From: Acidobacteriota bacterium | GTDB lineage: Bacteria; Acidobacteriota; Vicinamibacteria; Vicinamibacterales; Vicinamibacteraceae | Assembly: GCA_020845575.1 (NCBI GenBank) | Contig: JADLFL010000013.1 | Location: forward strand, 1-64,000 | Length of the DNA: 64,000 nucleotides | Direction of reading: 5' to 3' | In this document: positions 1-8,472 of the stretch, piece by piece | Layout of the letters: each line of letters begins with the position of its first letter | Position numbering within the stretch: position 1 is the stretch's first letter | The notes under the pieces: generated by a model | Told to the model about the DNA's origin: nothing | Database searches by the model: none | What the model saw: the letters and a program-made list of their open reading frames with translations, nothing else | Made by a program: the position numbers and the translations under genes

Positions 1-552
1 ATCCAGCAGCACGGGTATGCGCCGAGTCTGGAGGAGGTCGGCCGTCGCTTCGGGCTGTCGTCACTGGCCACGGTCCACAAGCACCTGACCAACCTGCAGG
101 AGAAGGGGTTCATCAAGCGTGCGTGGAACCGCAGTCGTTCGGTAGAGCTGATTCCGGCGCGCATCGGCGGCCGCGCCCTGGAACTGCCGTTGCTCGGCTA
201 CGTGGCGGCAGGCCGCCCCATCGAGGCCATCACGAGCACCGAGACGATCACGGTCCCGGAAGCGCTGGCCGGCAAGCGCGACACGTACGTGCTCCGTGTC
301 AAGGGCGACTCGATGATCGATGAGCAGATCCGCGACGGCGACTTCGTCATCGTCGAGGATCGGAAGACCGCGTCGAATGGCGAGATGGTGATCGCGCTGC
401 TGACGGGGTCGGACGTCACCTTGAAAAAGTTCTACAAGGAGCAGGAGCACGTGCGGCTCCAGCCGGCCAACCCGACGATGGCGCCGATCGTGGTGCCGGC
501 GTCCGACGTGCAGGTGCAGGGCGTGGTGATCGGCGTGATGCGGCGATACTGA
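1..552 (+). CDS. lexA: LexA repressor, 5' end outside the window
   Basis: SOS repressor with self-cleaving protease domain. The reading frame is open from base 1, so the start and the first part of the winged helix lie upstream. The visible N-terminal part (SLATVHKHLTNLQEKGFIKR) is the recognition-helix and wing region. The Ala-Gly self-cleavage bond is encoded at 208-213 in a VAAGRP context. The catalytic Ser sits in GDSMI (codon 310-312) and the catalytic Lys in VTLKKF (codon 424-426), so all parts needed for RecA-stimulated autocleavage are there. The protein ends in the usual GVVIGVMRRY. It is followed after 5 bp by a DUF3467 gene and then by a Y-family polymerase-like gene, an arrangement that fits a damage-response cluster. 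I could not identify a convincing LexA box in the visible DNA. Identification is very secure. Confidence 0.97.
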   Translation: MQQHGYAPSLEEVGRRFGLSSLATVHKHLTNLQEKGFIKRAWNRSRSVELIPARIGGRALELPLLGYVAAGRPIEAITSTETITVPEALAGKRDTYVLRVKGDSMIDEQIRDGDFVIVEDRKTASNGEMVIALLTGSDVTLKKFYKEQEHVRLQPANPTMAPIVVPASDVQVQGVVIGVMRRY

Positions 553-557
553 GTGGC

Positions 558-890
558 ATGAGCCAGCCCACCGAGCCTCGCCAGATCAACTTCACGATCG
601 TGCCGGCCGATACGCCGGACGTCCCGCGCGTCTACGCGAACTTCTGCGCGGTGGCCAACACGCCGTTCGACTTCACGCTGACCTTCTGCGAAGTACAGCC
701 GCTGTCGCCGCAGGACGTCCAGCAGGCCGAGCGCGACCACGTGGTGCCCGCGCCGGTGAAGGTGAAGGTCGTGGTGCCGGTGCCGTTCATCCCGACGCTG
801 GTGGCGGCGCTCCAGGAGCATATGCGAGCGTTCGGCGAATCGCAGAAGCAGGGCGCGCCCGGCTGGTCCGGCGGCGACCCGATCCACTGA
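558..890 (+). CDS. DUF3467 family protein
   Basis: A 110-residue protein of the DUF3467 family, whose function is not known. The family signature is visible: YANFCAVANTPFDFTLTFCE near residues 26-45 and a C-terminal helix (PTLVAALQEHMRAF) preceded by a beta-rich stretch of Val and Lys. No signal peptide or membrane segment is present, so it is expected in the cytosol. It starts 5 bp after the lexA stop, with the ATG at 558, and is probably co-transcribed with it. The 113 bp that follow contain no obvious terminator, so the next gene may belong to the same transcript. Confidence 0.8.
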   Translation: MSQPTEPRQINFTIVPADTPDVPRVYANFCAVANTPFDFTLTFCEVQPLSPQDVQQAERDHVVPAPVKVKVVVPVPFIPTLVAALQEHMRAFGESQKQGAPGWSGGDPIH

Positions 891-1006
891 CGTCGCCTCA
901 CAGAAGACGTCGCACAACAGGGACGAACGCGCTGTCAGACCCGGCGCCTCCGAAGCGTTCTCGTTGTACTTCGCCTTTTGTTTGAGACGCCGGCGGAGCT
1001 GACGTG

Positions 1007-2182
1007 ATGACCACAACCGGATACCCGAACGCACGCCTCGCACTCGTTCTGCCCGAATTCCTCGTCGACGTCGAACGCCGGTGGGAGCAGATTCCTGCCG
1101 ACGTCCCGCTTGTCGTAGGCGGCGCGGCAGACGGACCGGGGCATGTGATGGCGGCGTGTCGCGTGGCGCGTGAGGCGGGCGTGCGTGTGGGCCTGCCGCT
1201 GCGGGACGCCGCCGCACTCGTTCCCGGCGCGCGCTTCGTTCCCGGCATCCTGGATCGCTATGCAGAAGCGGCGTCAATGCTGGACGAACTCGTACGCCGC
1301 TGCTGCAGCGAAGTCGACTGGGTGGCCATCGACACGGCGGTGATCCCGGCGCATGCCGTCGCGGCCGAACCGCTTGCGTCTGCCGCGCACGCGATGCAGC
1401 GCGCCATTCGCGAACAGTTGGGTCTGCACTCGGCGGCGGGGATCGCCGGCACGGAGGCCGCTGCGATGGTGGCTGCCGCGCTCGTGGCGCCCGCGGGACA
1501 TCTGCAGGTGCTGCCCGGATACGACGAGCGGTTCCTCGCCCCCCTGGATGTTCGCTGGCTCCCGGGGCTGTCGGTCGCGGCTCGCGCGCGTCTGGCCGCG
1601 AGCGGGATCGACACAATCGGCGCGCTCGCCGCGGTGCCTGCCACCGATGCCGAAACCCTCATCGGAACCGGCTGGTCCAACGCGTGGCGCGCGGCGCGGG
1701 CCGAAGAGCCGCGTACGCTCGCGAGCACGCCCCTGCCACGCAGCCTCACGCGAGCGATGCCGCTCACGGGATTCGTCGCGTCAGACGCCGTGCAACTCGC
1801 GGCAGAGCATCTGGCCGACCAGGTGTCGCAGCGCCTGCTCCAGATCGGCGCGTTCGCGCACGGGTTGACGGTGCGCGTGATGGGAGCGAACCAGCGATTC
1901 AGAAGCCGGACATTCACGTTGCGTGAGGGAACGCACGCGCGCGCCGATCTCGCGCCTGTCGCGCGTGCGCTTGCCTCGCAACTCTGGAAGTACGGCGACC
2001 CGCCCATTCGCGTGAGCGTCGTGGCGAACGCCCTGTCGGTGGATGGCCCGCAGCTCAGCCTGTTCGATCTGTCGCATGGCGACAAGCGCCCTGCCGGCCG
2101 CCGTCTCGCAGACCTCCGGACGACGCGGAGCTTCCGCGCGCTCGCCGCCGGGTCGCTGAGTCGCCCCCGCCGCGCCTCGTGA
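1007..2182 (+). CDS. Y-family DNA polymerase-like protein (ImuB type), active site degraded
   Basis: A 391-residue protein with the overall plan of DinB/ImuB polymerases: palm-like N-terminus, the PLVVGG and GVRVGLPL segments, a helix-hairpin-helix-like segment (WLPGLSVAARARLAASGIDT) and a little-finger-like C-terminus. The first metal-binding Asp expected in an hVDMDaF context is replaced in LVLPEF, and the SIDEA motif reads AIDTA, so only one of three carboxylates is retained. Near residues 349-353 it carries QLSLF, a match to the beta-clamp-binding consensus. Loss of catalysis with a kept clamp motif is what is known for ImuB in ImuA-ImuB-DnaE2 mutasomes; no ImuA or DnaE2 is in the window. 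ATG at 1007 follows GGAG at 994-997; GTG at 1004 is an alternative. The link to SOS is inferred from the nearby lexA. Confidence 0.75.
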   Translation: MTTTGYPNARLALVLPEFLVDVERRWEQIPADVPLVVGGAADGPGHVMAACRVAREAGVRVGLPLRDAAALVPGARFVPGILDRYAEAASMLDELVRRCCSEVDWVAIDTAVIPAHAVAAEPLASAAHAMQRAIREQLGLHSAAGIAGTEAAAMVAAALVAPAGHLQVLPGYDERFLAPLDVRWLPGLSVAARARLAASGIDTIGALAAVPATDAETLIGTGWSNAWRAARAEEPRTLASTPLPRSLTRAMPLTGFVASDAVQLAAEHLADQVSQRLLQIGAFAHGLTVRVMGANQRFRSRTFTLREGTHARADLAPVARALASQLWKYGDPPIRVSVVANALSVDGPQLSLFDLSHGDKRPAGRRLADLRTTRSFRALAAGSLSRPRRAS

Positions 2183-2206
2183 GGCGAGCGCGCGAACCGG
2201 CCCGTG

Positions 2207-2286
2207 CCAGGGGCTGGAGCCCCTGGCCTCCAGCCCTCGTGGTCACGCCCTCCTTCGGGAGGGAGCGAACGGGCTTCAGCCCGTTC
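2207..2286. repeat. Three consecutive perfect hairpins between convergent genes
   Basis: Between the tail-to-tail genes ending at 2182 and 2288 lie three palindromes: 2207-2226 (9-bp arms, loop GG), 2248-2263 (CCCTCC/GGAGGG around a TTCG loop) and 2267-2286 (9-bp arms, GAACGGGCT/AGCCCGTTC). None is followed by a T run. They could stop transcription from both sides or be a REP-like repeat. The third shares its core with the hairpin at 10430-10453, which favours a dispersed element. Confidence 0.7.
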
Positions 2287-2287
2287 G

Positions 2288-2965
2288 TCAACCCGTCGTG
2301 CAGCCGGTGTAGCTGGCGTGGAAGGCGTTACCCGTGTAGCCGAGTTCTTTCAGCCCGGGCTCGGAGGCGAAGTAGATGCCGGCCACCCAGCCCTTGATGT
2401 GATCGAAGTGATCGCGCAACGTCGCGGGGCTGGCGGGCGGCTCGGGCAGCGGAATGGGGTCGCCCTTCTTCCACGACACGACGGGTCGGCTCGGCTGGCC
2501 GTTGGCGGCTTCGGTCAACAACTCCACCTGCTGCGCCGGCGGAAGATCCTTGAAGGCCGCGCGCCCCTTCCTGACCGCCGCGCCCTCGATGGCTCCAAGC
2601 GCCGTCGAGAGGCGACGCCGCGTCTCGGGCAGTTCCACGGCGAGCAGCTTGTCGAGGAACTCCGGCGTTCCCGACGCCTTCGCGCCAGGCACGATGAGCT
2701 CGGCCAGCACGACAATGGTCGCGAACTGATGCGGGTCGAGCGCCACGGGTACGTAGGCGGCGGCCGCGGTGGCCGTCCGGGCCGTGCGCGTCTGCTCGGC
2801 CACGTGCGCCACGTGCGGGTGGACCGGATGGTCATGCGCGATGGCCGCACCCGGCACGGCGATCGAGGCACCGATGCCCGCCGCGAGCGTCTGCAGGGCC
2901 GCACGGCGCGACACGCCGGTGTCAGGCACGGACTCCACCATTGACAGCGTTCGACGTTCCTTCAT
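2288..2965 (-). CDS. Gluconate 2-dehydrogenase subunit 3 family protein, Tat-exported
   Basis: A 225-residue protein of the gluconate 2-dehydrogenase subunit 3 family. Known members are the small exported partner of a flavin dehydrogenase of the GMC type. A twin-arginine signal is visible (VSRRAALQTLAAGIGASIAV, about residues 18-37), and the core shows the family pattern of a start at LDPHQFATIVVLAELIVPG and a C-terminal Tyr/Gly-rich end. The ATG at 2965 is chosen because GCAGGAGTG lies just upstream on this strand; the frame is open further but has no better start. It is divergent from a GMC oxidoreductase gene, so the two likely form one periplasmic oxidoreductase. The substrate is not revealed by the sequence. 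The C-terminus overlaps no other gene but abuts the hairpin cluster. Confidence 0.85.
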   Translation of the reverse strand: MKERRTLSMVESVPDTGVSRRAALQTLAAGIGASIAVPGAAIAHDHPVHPHVAHVAEQTRTARTATAAAAYVPVALDPHQFATIVVLAELIVPGAKASGTPEFLDKLLAVELPETRRRLSTALGAIEGAAVRKGRAAFKDLPPAQQVELLTEAANGQPSRPVVSWKKGDPIPLPEPPASPATLRDHFDHIKGWVAGIYFASEPGLKELGYTGNAFHASYTGCTTG

Positions 2966-3003
2966 CGCATCCACTCCTGCGAAGCCATCCTGGGCGTCCG
3001 TTG

Positions 3004-3023
3004 GGGCGACGCACGCGTCGCCC
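3004..3023. repeat. Palindrome GGGCGACGC-AC-GCGTCGCCC
   Basis: A perfect 9-bp-arm palindrome in the divergent intergenic region of the GMC pair. Bases 3006-3022 are identical, in reverse orientation, to 19569-19585 inside the tyrA-GNAT gene. The position is upstream of both genes, so either a regulatory site or a dispersed repeat is possible; the second copy favours the repeat. Confidence 0.5.
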
Positions 3024-3090
3024 GCACACCTCGATGCGCCACCTGCGTTCCAGATGCGCGCACGATAGCACACGCGCACCGCCGGACCGT

Positions 3091-3120
3091 TTGACGCTCG
3101 CGTGACGTCGCGCCTATGCT
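3091..3120 (+). promoter_or_regulatory. Predicted sigma-70-type promoter of the GMC oxidoreductase gene
   Basis: TTGACG at 3091-3096 and TATGCT at 3115-3120 are separated by 18 bp. The expected start of transcription is near 3127, leaving a short leader with an AGGGAG ribosome binding site before the GTG at 3151. Confidence 0.6.
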
Positions 3121-3150
3121 GCGCCTGTCCTTCAACAGGGAGTCGAGAGA

Positions 3151-4848
3151 GTGGCGCAAACGGCGCGCGATCAGGCAGGGCAATCGTTCGACGTCATCGT
3201 GGTCGGGTCCGGCGCCTCCGGCGGATGGGCAGCCAAGCGACTCTCGGAAGCCGGCGTGAACGTCGCTCTGCTCGACGCGGGTCGTGCGCTCACCGATGCC
3301 GACTACAAGGAGCACACACCCGCGTACACCCTGGAATACCGCAATCGCGCGAACGAGCGCATCAGGCAGACGCGCGGACGGCAGAAGGACTGCTACGCCT
3401 GCACCGAGTTCAACTACGACTGGTTCGTCGACGACAACGACGAGCCGTACACCACACCGAAAGACAAGCCGTTCTCATGGCAGGGCCGCACGCGCATCAT
3501 CGGCGGCCGGACGAACATCTGGGGACGCCAGAGCTATCGCTTCAGCGACACGGACTTCAAGGCCGCGAGCCTCGATGGCCACGGCATCGACTGGCCGCTC
3601 TCCTACAAGGACGTCGAGCCGTACTACGACCTCGTCGAGGACTACGTCGGGATCTCGGGACTCGCCGAGCACGACCCGATGCTGCCCGACAGCCGGTTCC
3701 ACCCGGCGATGGGATTCAACTGTTCCGAGGTCCACGTGCGTAACGTGTTGAAGCAGTCCTTCAACCGCACGCTGACGATCGGCCGCGCGGCCAACATCAC
3801 CAGGCCGATCAACGGGCGCTCCGCGTGCCACTACTGCGGTCCGTGCGAGCGCGGCTGCATGACGCACTCGTACTTCAACTCCGCGTTCACGACGGTGGCC
3901 GACGCGTTGAAGACCGGCAAGTGCACGCTCATCCAGAACGCGATGGTGTACCAGGTGCTGATGGACGGCACCGGCAGGAAGGCGCGCGGCGTGTCGTACA
4001 TCGATCGCCGGACGCGCCAGGTGCGCGAGGTCCACGCACGCGTCGTGATTCTCGCCGCGCAGGCGCTCGAGTCCGTGCGCATCCTGCTGAACAGCCAGCC
4101 CGGCGGCCTCGCCAACAGCAGCGGCGCGCTCGGCAAGTACCTGATGGACCACACGTGGGTCGCTGGCGGCGCAACGGCCGAGTTCCCAGACCACGCGCAG
4201 AAGCCGAGCGTCGACGGCCCGAATCGGCCCAACGGCACCTATGTGATCCGCTTCCGCAACCGCCCCGGCGAACCCGCGCACAAGGCGTTCCTGCGCGGCT
4301 ACGGCTATCAGGGCGGCGGCAGCAACACCTTCAACTACGGCGTGCAGGGATTCGGCCAGGCCTACAAGGACGCGGTGAAGAGTTCCGCGCTCTCGACGTT
4401 CGGGTTCTCCGGCTTCGGCGAGGTGCTGCCCTACGAGGACAACCACGTCGCGCTCGACCCGGACCAGGTCGACGCATTCGGGATCCCCGTGCTGCGCATC
4501 TCGATGGAGTGGAAGGAGAACGAGAAGCAGATGATCCCGGACATGGGCTATGCCGCCGCCGAGATGCTGGACGCCGCCGGCGGGCGCAACATCAAGCCGT
4601 TCTTCTACCTGGACCGCGTCCCCGGCTACGGGATCCACGAGATGGGCATCGCACGCATGGGCAGCGACCCGCGGACGTCGGTGCTGAATCAGTTCCAGCA
4701 GGCGCACGACATCCCCAACCTGCTGGTCACGGACGCGAGTGGATTCACCTCCGGCGGCTGCCAGAACCCCACGCTCACGATCATGGCGCTCACGGTGCGC
4801 TCCACCGACCACCTGCTGGAGCAGATGAAGCAGGGAAATGTGGGTTGA
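3151..4848 (+). CDS. GMC-type FAD oxidoreductase
   Basis: A 565-residue glucose-methanol-choline family dehydrogenase. The FAD-binding Rossmann motif VVGSGASGGWAAKRL is at about residues 17-31, followed by an acidic end of beta2 (LLDAGR). The second GMC signature region (GGRTNIWGRQSYRF) and the C-terminal substrate/FAD segment (DASGFTSGGCQNPTLTIMAL) are clear. A cysteine cluster CHYCGPCERGC near residue 230 is like that of sugar dehydrogenases of the gluconate/fructose type. No own export signal is seen; known relatives are carried out with the Tat-bearing small subunit, here the divergent gene ending at 2288. GTG at 3151 is supported by AGGGAG upstream. Its stop codon lies inside the -35 box of the next gene. 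Substrate: sugar or sugar acid by family, not determined here. Confidence 0.9.
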   Translation: MAQTARDQAGQSFDVIVVGSGASGGWAAKRLSEAGVNVALLDAGRALTDADYKEHTPAYTLEYRNRANERIRQTRGRQKDCYACTEFNYDWFVDDNDEPYTTPKDKPFSWQGRTRIIGGRTNIWGRQSYRFSDTDFKAASLDGHGIDWPLSYKDVEPYYDLVEDYVGISGLAEHDPMLPDSRFHPAMGFNCSEVHVRNVLKQSFNRTLTIGRAANITRPINGRSACHYCGPCERGCMTHSYFNSAFTTVADALKTGKCTLIQNAMVYQVLMDGTGRKARGVSYIDRRTRQVREVHARVVILAAQALESVRILLNSQPGGLANSSGALGKYLMDHTWVAGGATAEFPDHAQKPSVDGPNRPNGTYVIRFRNRPGEPAHKAFLRGYGYQGGGSNTFNYGVQGFGQAYKDAVKSSALSTFGFSGFGEVLPYEDNHVALDPDQVDAFGIPVLRISMEWKENEKQMIPDMGYAAAEMLDAAGGRNIKPFFYLDRVPGYGIHEMGIARMGSDPRTSVLNQFQQAHDIPNLLVTDASGFTSGGCQNPTLTIMALTVRSTDHLLEQMKQGNVG

Positions 4849-4872
4849 CATCTTCAGCAGACGCTCTAGGAT
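4845..4872 (+). promoter_or_regulatory. Strong sigma-70-type promoter of the TonB-dependent receptor gene
   Basis: A perfect TTGACA at 4845-4850 and TAGGAT at 4867-4872 with a 16-bp spacer. The -35 box overlaps the stop codon of the GMC gene. Transcription would start near 4879, giving a leader of about 37 nt with AAGGAG at 4904-4909. Confidence 0.8.
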
Positions 4873-4915
4873 GGGCGCACACGTTGTCTTACCACTTGAT
4901 CGCAAGGAGCCTTCG

Positions 4916-7900
4916 ATGTCTCTGGACTCGAGCGTGCCGTTCCGACGCCTGCGTGGCGTAGCGAGCGCGGCCCTCTGTTTGTGTCTGGTATTGCTGGTGG
5001 GCGCACTGCCCGCTTCCGCCCAAAACATCACCGGTCGCATCGGCGGTCGCGTCACCGACAGTTCGGGAGGTGTGCTGCCCGGCGTCACGGTGACGCTCCT
5101 CAACGAAGCCACCGGCATCTCGCGTACGGTGATCACCGACGAGTCGGGCACGTACCTGGCCACCAGCCTCCAGGTCGGGGCGTACAGCGTCACCGCCGAG
5201 CTCGAAGGCTTCCGCCGCCAGCAACGCACGGGCATCAGTCTGACGGCCGACGGCAGCATCACGGCCGACTTCGCCCTGGGCGTCGGGCAGCTCACCGAAT
5301 CGGTCGAAGTCACCGCAGCCATCGGCGAGACCGTGAACCGTACCTCCGGCGAGGTCTCCCGCACCATCGACACGCAGCAGATCAAGGATCTGGCCTTCAA
5401 CGGCCGCAACTACCTCGAGCTCGCGTCGCTCATCCCCGGAGCCGTGGCCACGGACTTCGACCCCCTCGCGCTGGCCACGAGCCTTTCGGTCACCGGCCAG
5501 TCCATCAACGGTAGCCGGACCAACACCAACAACCTCACCATCGACGGCACGTCCAACGTCGACTCAGGCTCGAACGGCTCGCAGGTGAACAACGTGAGCC
5601 TGAGCTTCATCGAGCAGGTGAAGATCCAGACGTCCAACTTCTCTGCCGAAGTCGGCCGCAACAGCGGCGCCGCCGTCAACGTCGTCACGCGCAGCGGAAC
5701 GAACCAGTTCCGCGGCACGGCGCGCTTCGACATCCGAGACGAGAAGTTCGACGCCCCGAACCATTTCGCGCCGCGTGACGCCAACGGCAACAAGACCAAG
5801 CCACCCCTCGAGTTCCGCAACTTCGAAGGCGCGCTTGGCGGACCGATCATCCGCAACAAGCTGTTCTTCTTCGGCGGACAGCAGTACCGCATCATCAACC
5901 GCTACACGAACCCGACGCGCCAGACGCTACCCACGACGGCCGAACTCAACGGCGACTTCTCCGTCCGCCTGCGCGGCGCTGACGGCATCGTCGGGACGGC
6001 AGACGATGGCGTGCTGCGCGATCCGCTGACCGGGCAACAGTTCCCGGGCAACGTCATCCCGCAGGACCGCATCACGGCCAACGGTCGCGCCTTCGGCAAT
6101 ATCTACAGGGCCATGCAGGGCAAGGCCGCGTCATTCACCGACACGCCGACGGCCAACAACACGACGTTTCAGGAGTACAACCCGTTCAAGTCGCGGCAGG
6201 AGATTCTGCGCCTCGACTATCAGGCCACCGAGAAGCAGCGCTTCTACGGCCGCTACATCCACGACGAGTACGTCTTGACCGAGCCGTTCGGCACGTTCTC
6301 CGGCGCCGCGATGCCGACGGTGCCGACCGACAGGTCCCGTCCCGGCACCAGCTATCAGGTGGGTCACACCTACGTCGCCAGCGCCACCCTGATCAACGAA
6401 GCCAAGATCGGCGCGTCGTGGAACGGCCAGCGCATCAAGCCGCTCGGCGACAACTGGCAGCGGAGCACCTTCGGCTTGACGTTCCCGGAACTCTACGACA
6501 CGCCGGGCTTTGTGGCCGGGGGCATCCCGAACGCCCAGGTTGCCGGCTTCGCGAGCATCCACGGTCCCAGTTTCGCGCTGCTCTCGCCGACCACCGACAT
6601 CACGTTCTCCGACACGCTCACGTGGATCACCGGCAATCATTCCGTGCGGACCGGCGTGGCCATCTCGCGCAACCGCAAGGATCAGAACGGACGCGGCCCC
6701 TACTTCGGCAGCGTCAATTTCAACACCGGCGGCAACCCGAACAGCACCAGCAGTTCCGTGGCTGACATGCTGCTCGGCAACTACCGCACGTACGAAGAGG
6801 CCTCGGCCGACCCCGTCGGCTTCTTCCGCTTCACCACGTACCAGGGCTTCGTCTCGGATACGTGGCGCGTGCGCAACAACCTGAGTCTCGAGCTCGGCGT
6901 GCGGTACGAGTACACGCAGCCCACGTACACGCAGGGGAACAACCTGGTCAACTTCGACCCATCGCGGTACGACCCGAGCCAGGCCGTGCGCGTGCAGACC
7001 AACGGCCTGCTCGTGCCGGGTGTCGGCAACCGCTTCAATGGCCTCGTGATCGCCGGCGACGGGATTCCCGACGATCAGACGGGCCGCGTGGACCTCATCG
7101 CGGGTGGCGACTACGACCGCATCCCGTTCGGCGCACCCCGCGGATTGTACAAGGGGCAGCACCTCTTCATGCCGCGCTTCAGCTTCTCGTACACACTGAA
7201 TCCGGAAACGGTGTTCCGCGGCGGCGTGGGCGTGTTCTACGACAAGCCGGAAGGCAACATCATCTTCTCGCAGCTCAACATCCCGCCGGTGCTGGCCAAC
7301 ACGCTCTACGAGAACTTCAACATCGCGAATCCGAGCGGTGGCGCGGCCGGCGCGATTGGTGCAGTCGGCACGATCAACGCCGTCGATCCGAACCTCCAGT
7401 TGCCCATGCAGACCAACTACAGCGTCGGCGTGCAGCGGCAGTTCGGCCGCGGGTACTTCGTGGAAGCGTCGTACGTCGGCAACACCGGCCGTCACCTGCT
7501 TCGCCAGCCGGACATCAACCGCGCGAGCTTCGACGACCTCAGGGCCAACAACGCCCTGCCGGCGGCGCAGCGCGTGTCGGAGAACTATCTCCGTCCATAC
7601 AAGGGCTACTCGCAAATCCGCATGCGCGTCACCGACGCCAGTTCGCAGTATCACTCGATGCAGTTGTACGGCACCAAGCGCACGGGCGACTTCCAGTTCA
7701 CCGTGTCGTACACGCTCGGCCGAGTGCTCACGAACGCCAGCGGCAACGGCGACAACGATACGGTGGACGGCGCCAACGACCTCGACTTCTTCTGGGGCCC
7801 TGCGTCGTTCGACAGGCGCCACGCCTTCGTGAACACGCTCACGTACCGCATCCCGTGGCTGCGCGACCGCGGTGACCTCGTCGAGGCGTTCCTCGGCGGC

Positions 7901-8314
7901 TGGGAGTTGAGCAGCAAGTACCGCTTCCAGTCGGGCCAGTACTTCACGCCCGTGGGCAATTCGTCGATCGGCAGCCGTCGCGCGGAGTATCTGGGTGGTG
8001 ACATCGCCATCAATGGTGATGAGAACCGCTGGTTCAATACCGACGCCTTCGCGAATCCTCCCGAGGATCGTCGCGGATCGGCTGGCGTCGGCGTGATCCA
8101 GGGGCCGTCGTTCCAGCAGATGGACGTCTCGTTCCGCAAGAACTTCCGCTTCGGTGGGCGCTACAACGTGACGCCGATCTTCGACGTGTTCAACCTGTTC
8201 AACACCGTCAACCTCGGCAACCCGAACGTCGACCGCAACAACGTCGCGTTCGGCACGATCAGCACCGCTCAGCCGCCGCGCCAGTTCCAGTTCGGCGTGA
8301 GGTTCGATTTCTGA
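4916..8314 (+). CDS. TonB-dependent receptor, Oar-like, with carboxypeptidase-regulatory domain
   Basis: An outer-membrane protein of 1132 residues. Residues 1-36 are a signal peptide ending ALPASAQ. Residues about 38-130 form a carboxypeptidase regulatory-like beta-sandwich (GGRVTDSSGGVLPGVTVTL onward). A plug follows (INGSRTNTNNLTIDG, SGTNQFRGTARFD), then a long beta-barrel ending in the aromatic C-terminal strand PRQFQFGVRFDF, as needed for assembly by the Bam complex. Such receptors are highly expanded in Acidobacteriota; the ligand, often a glycan or peptide, cannot be read from sequence. The ATG at 4916 follows AAGGAG; the frame is open back to 4838, but that part overlaps the promoter. 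It appears monocistronic, with a long inverted repeat downstream. Confidence 0.93.
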   Translation: MSLDSSVPFRRLRGVASAALCLCLVLLVGALPASAQNITGRIGGRVTDSSGGVLPGVTVTLLNEATGISRTVITDESGTYLATSLQVGAYSVTAELEGFRRQQRTGISLTADGSITADFALGVGQLTESVEVTAAIGETVNRTSGEVSRTIDTQQIKDLAFNGRNYLELASLIPGAVATDFDPLALATSLSVTGQSINGSRTNTNNLTIDGTSNVDSGSNGSQVNNVSLSFIEQVKIQTSNFSAEVGRNSGAAVNVVTRSGTNQFRGTARFDIRDEKFDAPNHFAPRDANGNKTKPPLEFRNFEGALGGPIIRNKLFFFGGQQYRIINRYTNPTRQTLPTTAELNGDFSVRLRGADGIVGTADDGVLRDPLTGQQFPGNVIPQDRITANGRAFGNIYRAMQGKAASFTDTPTANNTTFQEYNPFKSRQEILRLDYQATEKQRFYGRYIHDEYVLTEPFGTFSGAAMPTVPTDRSRPGTSYQVGHTYVASATLINEAKIGASWNGQRIKPLGDNWQRSTFGLTFPELYDTPGFVAGGIPNAQVAGFASIHGPSFALLSPTTDITFSDTLTWITGNHSVRTGVAISRNRKDQNGRGPYFGSVNFNTGGNPNSTSSSVADMLLGNYRTYEEASADPVGFFRFTTYQGFVSDTWRVRNNLSLELGVRYEYTQPTYTQGNNLVNFDPSRYDPSQAVRVQTNGLLVPGVGNRFNGLVIAGDGIPDDQTGRVDLIAGGDYDRIPFGAPRGLYKGQHLFMPRFSFSYTLNPETVFRGGVGVFYDKPEGNIIFSQLNIPPVLANTLYENFNIANPSGGAAGAIGAVGTINAVDPNLQLPMQTNYSVGVQRQFGRGYFVEASYVGNTGRHLLRQPDINRASFDDLRANNALPAAQRVSENYLRPYKGYSQIRMRVTDASSQYHSMQLYGTKRTGDFQFTVSYTLGRVLTNASGNGDNDTVDGANDLDFFWGPASFDRRHAFVNTLTYRIPWLRDRGDLVEAFLGGWELSSKYRFQSGQYFTPVGNSSIGSRRAEYLGGDIAINGDENRWFNTDAFANPPEDRRGSAGVGVIQGPSFQQMDVSFRKNFRFGGRYNVTPIFDVFNLFNTVNLGNPNVDRNNVAFGTISTAQPPRQFQFGVRFDF

Positions 8315-8372
8315 CGCAGGACCCCGGGGGCGGGCAGGTGGAACACACCGCCCGCCCCGGGGATCGGCAACG

Positions 8373-8450
8373 GGCAACCGGCAACGGGCAACCGGTTGGC
8401 TTGGCGCCACGGTTCGCAATCCGGTTGCCGGTTGCCCATTGCCGGTTGCC
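8373..8450. repeat. Long inverted repeat built of GGCAACCGG units
   Basis: Arms at 8373-8395 and 8428-8450 are complementary over 22 of 23 bases around a 32-nt loop. Each arm is itself made of tandem GGCAAC(C/G)GG units. It sits between the receptor stop (8314) and nth (8473). It may act as a transcript end or 3' stabiliser; the modular make-up suggests a dispersed intergenic repeat. No T run follows. Confidence 0.7.
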
Positions 8451-8459
8451 GGCATCGTT

Positions 8460-8465
8460 TACCAT
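8460..8465 (+). promoter_or_regulatory. -10 box TACCAT, 7 nt before nth GTG (leaderless start)
   Basis: TACCAT ends 7 nt before the GTG start and no ribosome binding site is seen, so the mRNA would begin at or next to the start codon. No good -35 box is visible in the adjoining repeat. Confidence 0.4.
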
Positions 8466-8472
8466 TCCCCGC

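Noticed and set aside
891..1003. Possible LexA operator before the Y-family polymerase gene
   Set aside because: Pieces such as GTTC and GAAC occur, but no pair fits GAAC-N4-GTTC or GTTC-N7-GTTC. I do not claim a site.
4838..4915. Earlier start for the TonB-dependent receptor
   Set aside because: It lies within the predicted promoter and would put 26 residues before a normal signal peptide.
3475..8455. Very long minus-strand open frames (for example 3475-5409 and 6131-8455)
   Set aside because: They lie opposite clear GMC and TonB-dependent receptor genes and are rich in Arg, His, Val and Asp; this is the usual antisense shadow in GC-rich DNA.
8338..8472. Earlier GTG start for nth
   Set aside because: It would translate the inverted repeat into low-complexity sequence not found in endonuclease III.
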